In this document: in pieces, positions 60,101 through 64,000 of the stretch
Numbering within the stretch: position 1 is the stretch's first letter
Layout: the number at the start of each line of letters is the position of its first letter
From: Branchiostoma floridae
Taxonomy: Eukaryota; Chordata; Leptocardii; Amphioxiformes; Branchiostomatidae
Assembly: GCF_000003815.2 (NCBI RefSeq)
Contig: NC_049979.1
Coordinates: 9,632,267-9,696,266 of the forward strand
Length of the DNA stretch: 64,000 bases
Reading direction: 5' to 3'
The notes under the pieces: model-generated
What the model was told of the DNA's origin: nothing
Database searches by the model: none
The model's input: only the letters and a program-made list of their open reading frames with translations
Position numbers and translations under genes: made by a program

Positions 60101-60894
60101 AAATTGAAACAACACCTGGTTTAAAACAGTTTATTCAATAACATTTCTTGATACATTTGGGGAAACAAAGTGTACAATATGTTGGTTAGGTTGTACTTGA
60201 CATTTTCAACCGTTGATCACAGAAATACATTACAAGTACTCAAACGAAAAAATCTTAGGGTTCTTGGACAAGATGACTTTCTATAACAATGTGGACAAGG
60301 TTGCTAGTATTGTACTAGAAAGTCCACAAATTACACGAAATATAGAGTGAGAACAAAAGGTCTTAATGGAAGAAATACATGGAAAGAATACAAGACAAGA
60401 AATACATCAATACGTACTATGTATAGCATTTTGTAAACACCGACTACTGGCTACAGTCAAACCCAGACGCCTTCAGAACACAGTACGTACAATGTTTGTA
60501 AAAGCAACAGTCCTTAACTGAGAAAGATGAGAAAAGACTACTAGTAGTTTTTATTTGTGCTGATAGAAAAACAAATCAATGTAACTTGCTCAGAGGTACC
60601 GGTGCTTACAGTGCGCCAGATAGACTCCAGAGGACATTGATGACTATAAAATTGTACACTTTGTATTCGTGAAAACAAGAGCTTCATCTACAGACTGCTG
60701 GGGACATGACAGGAAGTAACTTGATTTGTGATTGTAGTTTCGGTTCTAGGTTCAACCTAGAAATGTCCCATCCCCTCTGTCTACCTGAAGCATTATCAGC
60801 GGAGAGAATCATCTCTTGATAAGCGGCAAGGTGTTGAGTACATTTTGATGACGCCCCGAGTAATGCTCCCAGTAGGGGGTTAGGACATTCTGAG

Positions 60895-61424
60895 AGCAGT
60901 GGCTACTTCTACACACAGCGCTTCAGCCTATTTCTGCGGTATTCAGGCCCGATGTATGGCCGATTTGGTTTCTGTGACCATGTCCATGGCCGAGACTGCA
61001 TTCGAAGTTACTGCAAAGTTCTGTCCTTCAGAGAACAGAGACCTCCCAGTTCTGTCAGCTCAGAACAACTTGCACTCTTCAACCACCTGTCTTCCTTTCT
61101 GGCCCTGTGCCGTCTTCTTGGTTCGGGAGCCAAGATTACGACACAGGGCATCTTATGTAATGGTCTACTAGTAGGTTCCCGGCCCTAGACTATCACACAA
61201 GGCAGAAAAGGCGACAGGTGGTAGAAGAACCCAAGTCGTCCCAAGCCAACAGATCCAGCAAATCCCTGCTTTCTAAAGGACTAAACTTCGCAGTAACTCC
61301 GAACACAATCTCAGCCATCAACACAGTCACGGAAGCCAAACCAGCCACACACCGGGCCTGTACACCACAGAAACGGGCTGAAGTCCCGTGTGCAAAAGAA
61401 GCCCCCACTCACAAAATGCCCTAA
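60895..61424. mobile_element. Head-to-head inverted pair of a Penelope-like retroelement fragment
   Basis: Arm 2 (61200-61424, plus) encodes a stretch with LLSKGLNFAVTPNTISAIN and ...TPQKRAEV, a pattern typical of the region upstream of the reverse transcriptase in Penelope-like elements. Arm 1 (60895-61110) carries the same fragment on the minus strand, diverged and with stop codons. About 90 bases separate them. The fragments are short and dead. The family call is from motif memory and needs a search. Confidence 0.45.
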
Positions 61425-62184
61425 CCACCTACCGACAACATCACTCAGGGTGTCAACAAAACACACTCAAGCACCTTGCCACCAACAAGAGATTGTGATC
61501 GGCCCTGCCAACAATGTCTCAGGTAGACAAAGGGAATCTTAATATCAGCAAAGTTATGAATGTAACATCACAGATCATTTACTTCCTATCATGCCAATCC
61601 CAGCCCAGTTCTGCAAGACAGTTCCGTTTTAAACGATCAAACCCCTTACAAGACATGTACGAACTTAACAGTTCCAGGTCCTCTGGTATGGCGTACACAC
61701 GAGCATCGGCCTTTCTGGCTGTGGAGATGGCAACCTCTCACCAGGATCAGATAGCATCTTCCAGAATTAACTACAGCTGAAATGGTGAGAGATGTCTCCT
61801 TCCCTGCGTCTTCCCACTACAAGGACGTGAAATAAACAATCAATTAGGACAAGGCAGACTAACGTTATTTTCATTTTATGTAATCAAAACATTTAAAAGG
61901 GTCACAGGGATGCCTTTATGCCCCAGCAGGAGAGAAAATGGTAACCGAAGTTATGCAGAGTTACGTGATAGAATATTGCAATTGTAATGAGGGGTCCCAA
62001 AACCCCTTTACTTTGAATCCAAAAGAACACCCTACCGTGTTGAACTTGGTGCCTCCTTGGCTTGGTCATGCACTGAAGTCGAGAAACACCTTCAGTGACG
62101 CTGCTGCGTGGCACCTCCCTTATCCAGTTCCTCTCTTAGTGCGTCCAGACATGAATTTTGCTGTGATTTCGGTAAAAGAAACAG

Positions 62185-63075
62185 ACATTCATCAGCTGAT
62201 TCACCACGGCTGCAACAACCAGGAAAGGCTCAACGACTGTCCATTGGTTGAATGTGATACACAATATTAGAACCTCTAATAGTACTACTAATGTCAATAT
62301 TTACCTTGTGGGGGATACCGTGTAGGATTCCTAGGTGAATTAGGCTTTGCTGCCTGTCGTGTCACCCTCCTGTCACACGCAGTTCTCCTTCCTCCCCCAG
62401 CTCAGCACAGTTCCAACCGTGCTTCGAAACTGTTCACTGATTCTGCAGTCACGACTTCTGCTGTCAGAAATACAGAAATTAAAACTGTAAATATAATAAT
62501 GTGTTGTTTTGACAAAGACCGTTGTCCTATCAATAAATATCTGATGACGACATATTACTAGCATTTTTCCTCATGAATACAGGCTTTCCATGACATCATA
62601 CTAATTATAATTTTAATCCTCCGACGACCATGTTGGCTGTTAATTGAATTAAGCATCTTCGTGTGGTTAACAGACGTACGCTGTAATCCAACATGGCGCA
62701 GATGACGTCAAATGAAAAGCCTAGTCTGTATTATACAACCAACTAACTAACTAACTACCAACACAGCTTCTATACCTTGTCATATGCCTGGGAAAGCATA
62801 GTCGTCAGTCTGTTGTTTTGAGCACCGCGGATGTTCTCAAAGATGAACCCGTAAATTCTCCCGACGTCTCCCGGAACGTGTCGTGAAGTACCGGTAGAAT
62901 TTTTTTTCCATATTGTGCGATTCCGATAGAAGGGACGGGCTCGCATCAACTGTCTCGCCACCGCTGCAACAAACACAGAAAGATTCAACGGCTGCCCAGC
63001 GGTAAGTGGAAAAGTGGCGCACAATTACAAATGTAGAACCGGACACCTCTGATAAACAGCAATGAATTAATAATG
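62185..63075. repeat. Diverged direct duplication of about 200 bases
   Basis: Segments about 62140-62280 and 62890-63070 align over ATCA(G/A)CTG, GCTGCAACAA and TTCAACGGCTG-type words. The second segment has an open minus-strand frame and the first a one-base deletion that breaks it. Confidence 0.45.
62776..62991 (-). CDS. Possible orphan exon of an unknown minus-strand gene
   Basis: An open frame of 72 codons is bounded by acceptor GGGCAG (above 62991) and donor AAG/GTATAG (below 62776). It reads LNLSVFVAAVARQLM and RPFYRNRTIWKK. The AAV.QLM...FYRN pattern is retained, out of frame by one base, in the older copy near 62190. A transcript 3-prime end may lie near 60129 (TTTATT). I do not recognise the protein and no start or partner exon could be fixed. 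Confidence 0.2.
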
Positions 63076-63283
63076 TCCACCTACATAGATAAGCAGGGCT
63101 TGTCGTCTGTCTCGTCGGACGTTATCGTGAAACACCTACGGCTACGGTAAAGGTTGGCGTCTCTCGTCGGCAACCATTGTGTCCCTTGCGTTCGGTCGTG
63201 CGAGACGAAGCGGTTACGGTCTCGTATGATTCAAGAATCGAATGACAATGCCGTGGCTTGGAAAAGCTAACAAACGCGTGCCC

Positions 63284-63572
63284 AACACAGGTGAAAAAGA
63301 TGACTGGTCTGTGATTGGTCAGGAAATTATAAAACTTTGTAGACTGGGCGAATCCAAGACCTGCCCCTGTTTTAATCTGCGTGAAACCCCGGCAATCGTC
63401 TGCCAGCGCGTCTAAGGTGACGGACACAGGTAAAAAAGGTTACTGGTCTGTGATTGGTCAAGGAATTAATCTATTATGCTATTATGCAGACTGAGCGAAT
63501 CGAAGACCTGCCCCTGTTCTTATTTGCATGAAACCCCGCCACTCGTCTGCCAGCGCCAGGTGACGGACCCAG
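63284..63572. repeat. Tandem duplication of a promoter-like unit
   Basis: Units 63284-63423 and 63424-63572 (about 140 bases) share GACTGGTCTGTGATTGGTCA, CCTGCCCCTGTT and TCGTCTGCCAGCGC. Each carries an inverted CCAAT box (ATTGG at 63314-63318 and 63453-63457). Confidence 0.75.
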
Positions 63573-63612
63573 CTCGCAGCACACAGAACATCGCGGCCGC
63601 TTGAGACAACAG
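63573..63612 (+). promoter_or_regulatory. Candidate noncoding first exon of a plus-strand gene leaving the window
   Basis: CpG-rich sequence with GCGGCCGC leads to a donor-like CAACAG/GTTAGT at 63611-63618, directly after the CCAAT-bearing tandem repeat. No coding exon follows inside the window, so this is only a suggestion. Confidence 0.3.
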
Positions 63613-64000
63613 GTTAGTCTGCGTCTTTATGTGTTTATAAGTTTATACGTCTTGTACGGGTTATCAGTAGTCCAATAAATAAAAAAGAAAAAAAGTGCCA
63701 TAATAATCTTCTCTAAGATTGAAGGCACAGAAGAAGAAGAAGAAGAAGAGATAATCGACAACGTTCAAGTCTTTTGTGACCGTTCGAGAATGCAAAAATT
63801 TACATGTGGGGCATCCTTGTGCCTTATTCATGAATTCATTACCAAAATAAGACGTTATTCTGCCTCTACCTTATTCCCCTTTTTTTGCTTCTAGGAGCTT
63901 ATTGGTGCCATCATTCCCGGATCAACAAGGTTCTACTTGGTTCAAGTTAAGTGCTTATGTGTCTTATGGGGTTAAAATGGTAACATCTTGCAAATATGGA

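Noticed and set aside
63122-63427. Minus-strand frame of 101 residues
   Set aside because: It spans the tandem promoter-like repeat and has no recognised motif or splice support.

Overview
The window looks like nuclear DNA of an invertebrate chordate, most likely a cephalochordate (Branchiostoma, amphioxus). Genes are split into many small exons with GT-AG introns of a few hundred bases. The proteins read like close relatives of vertebrate ones, and the introns are full of short foldback elements and tRNA-derived SINEs. The species call is inference; no bacterial or viral features are present.

Left part (1-33.6 kb, minus strand): two genes lie head to tail in the same direction. Neutral alpha-glucosidase AB (GANAB, ER glucosidase II catalytic subunit, 26-27 coding exons, about 934 residues) runs from about 33.6 kb to a stop at 19945, with a probable poly(A) signal at 18412. 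It is followed by a classical penta-EF-hand calpain with two alternative first coding exons (16417-16668 and 13435-13587). Eighteen further exons run down to 552, and the last part of the fourth domain lies beyond the left edge. The same neighbour pair, as I recall, occurs in mammals (GANC-CAPN3, and more loosely GANAB-CAPN1).

Middle (36-46.8 kb): a plus-strand PLEKHB/evectin-like PH-domain gene (36069-39230) has a proline-rich middle and a Gly/Asp-rich tail. It is followed by two small minus-strand genes: ERH (41532-43260) and a 6.8-kDa-proteolipid-like subunit of mitochondrial ATP synthase (ATP5MJ, coding 44599-45638).

Right part (48-57 kb, minus strand): a tandem pair of five-exon retinol-dehydrogenase-like short-chain dehydrogenases. 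The distal copy (54852-56839) has an intact catalytic motif set. The proximal copy (48076-50932) has lost both the catalytic Ser and Tyr and has a C-terminus built from a 22-bp minisatellite, yet its exon 2 is 191/192 identical to its sister, a sign of gene conversion. From 57 to 64 kb there is no convincing gene. This stretch has a head-to-head inverted repeat of a Penelope-like retroelement fragment, diverged duplications, a possible minus-strand exon and a candidate promoter with tandem inverted CCAAT boxes.

The genes serve separate housekeeping roles (glycoprotein quality control, calcium-activated proteolysis, endosomal membrane traffic, RNA processing, ATP synthase, retinoid/aldehyde reduction). 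They do not form one pathway. I found no wholly new system; the most unusual items are the SDR pseudoenzyme candidate and the duplicated calpain first exons.
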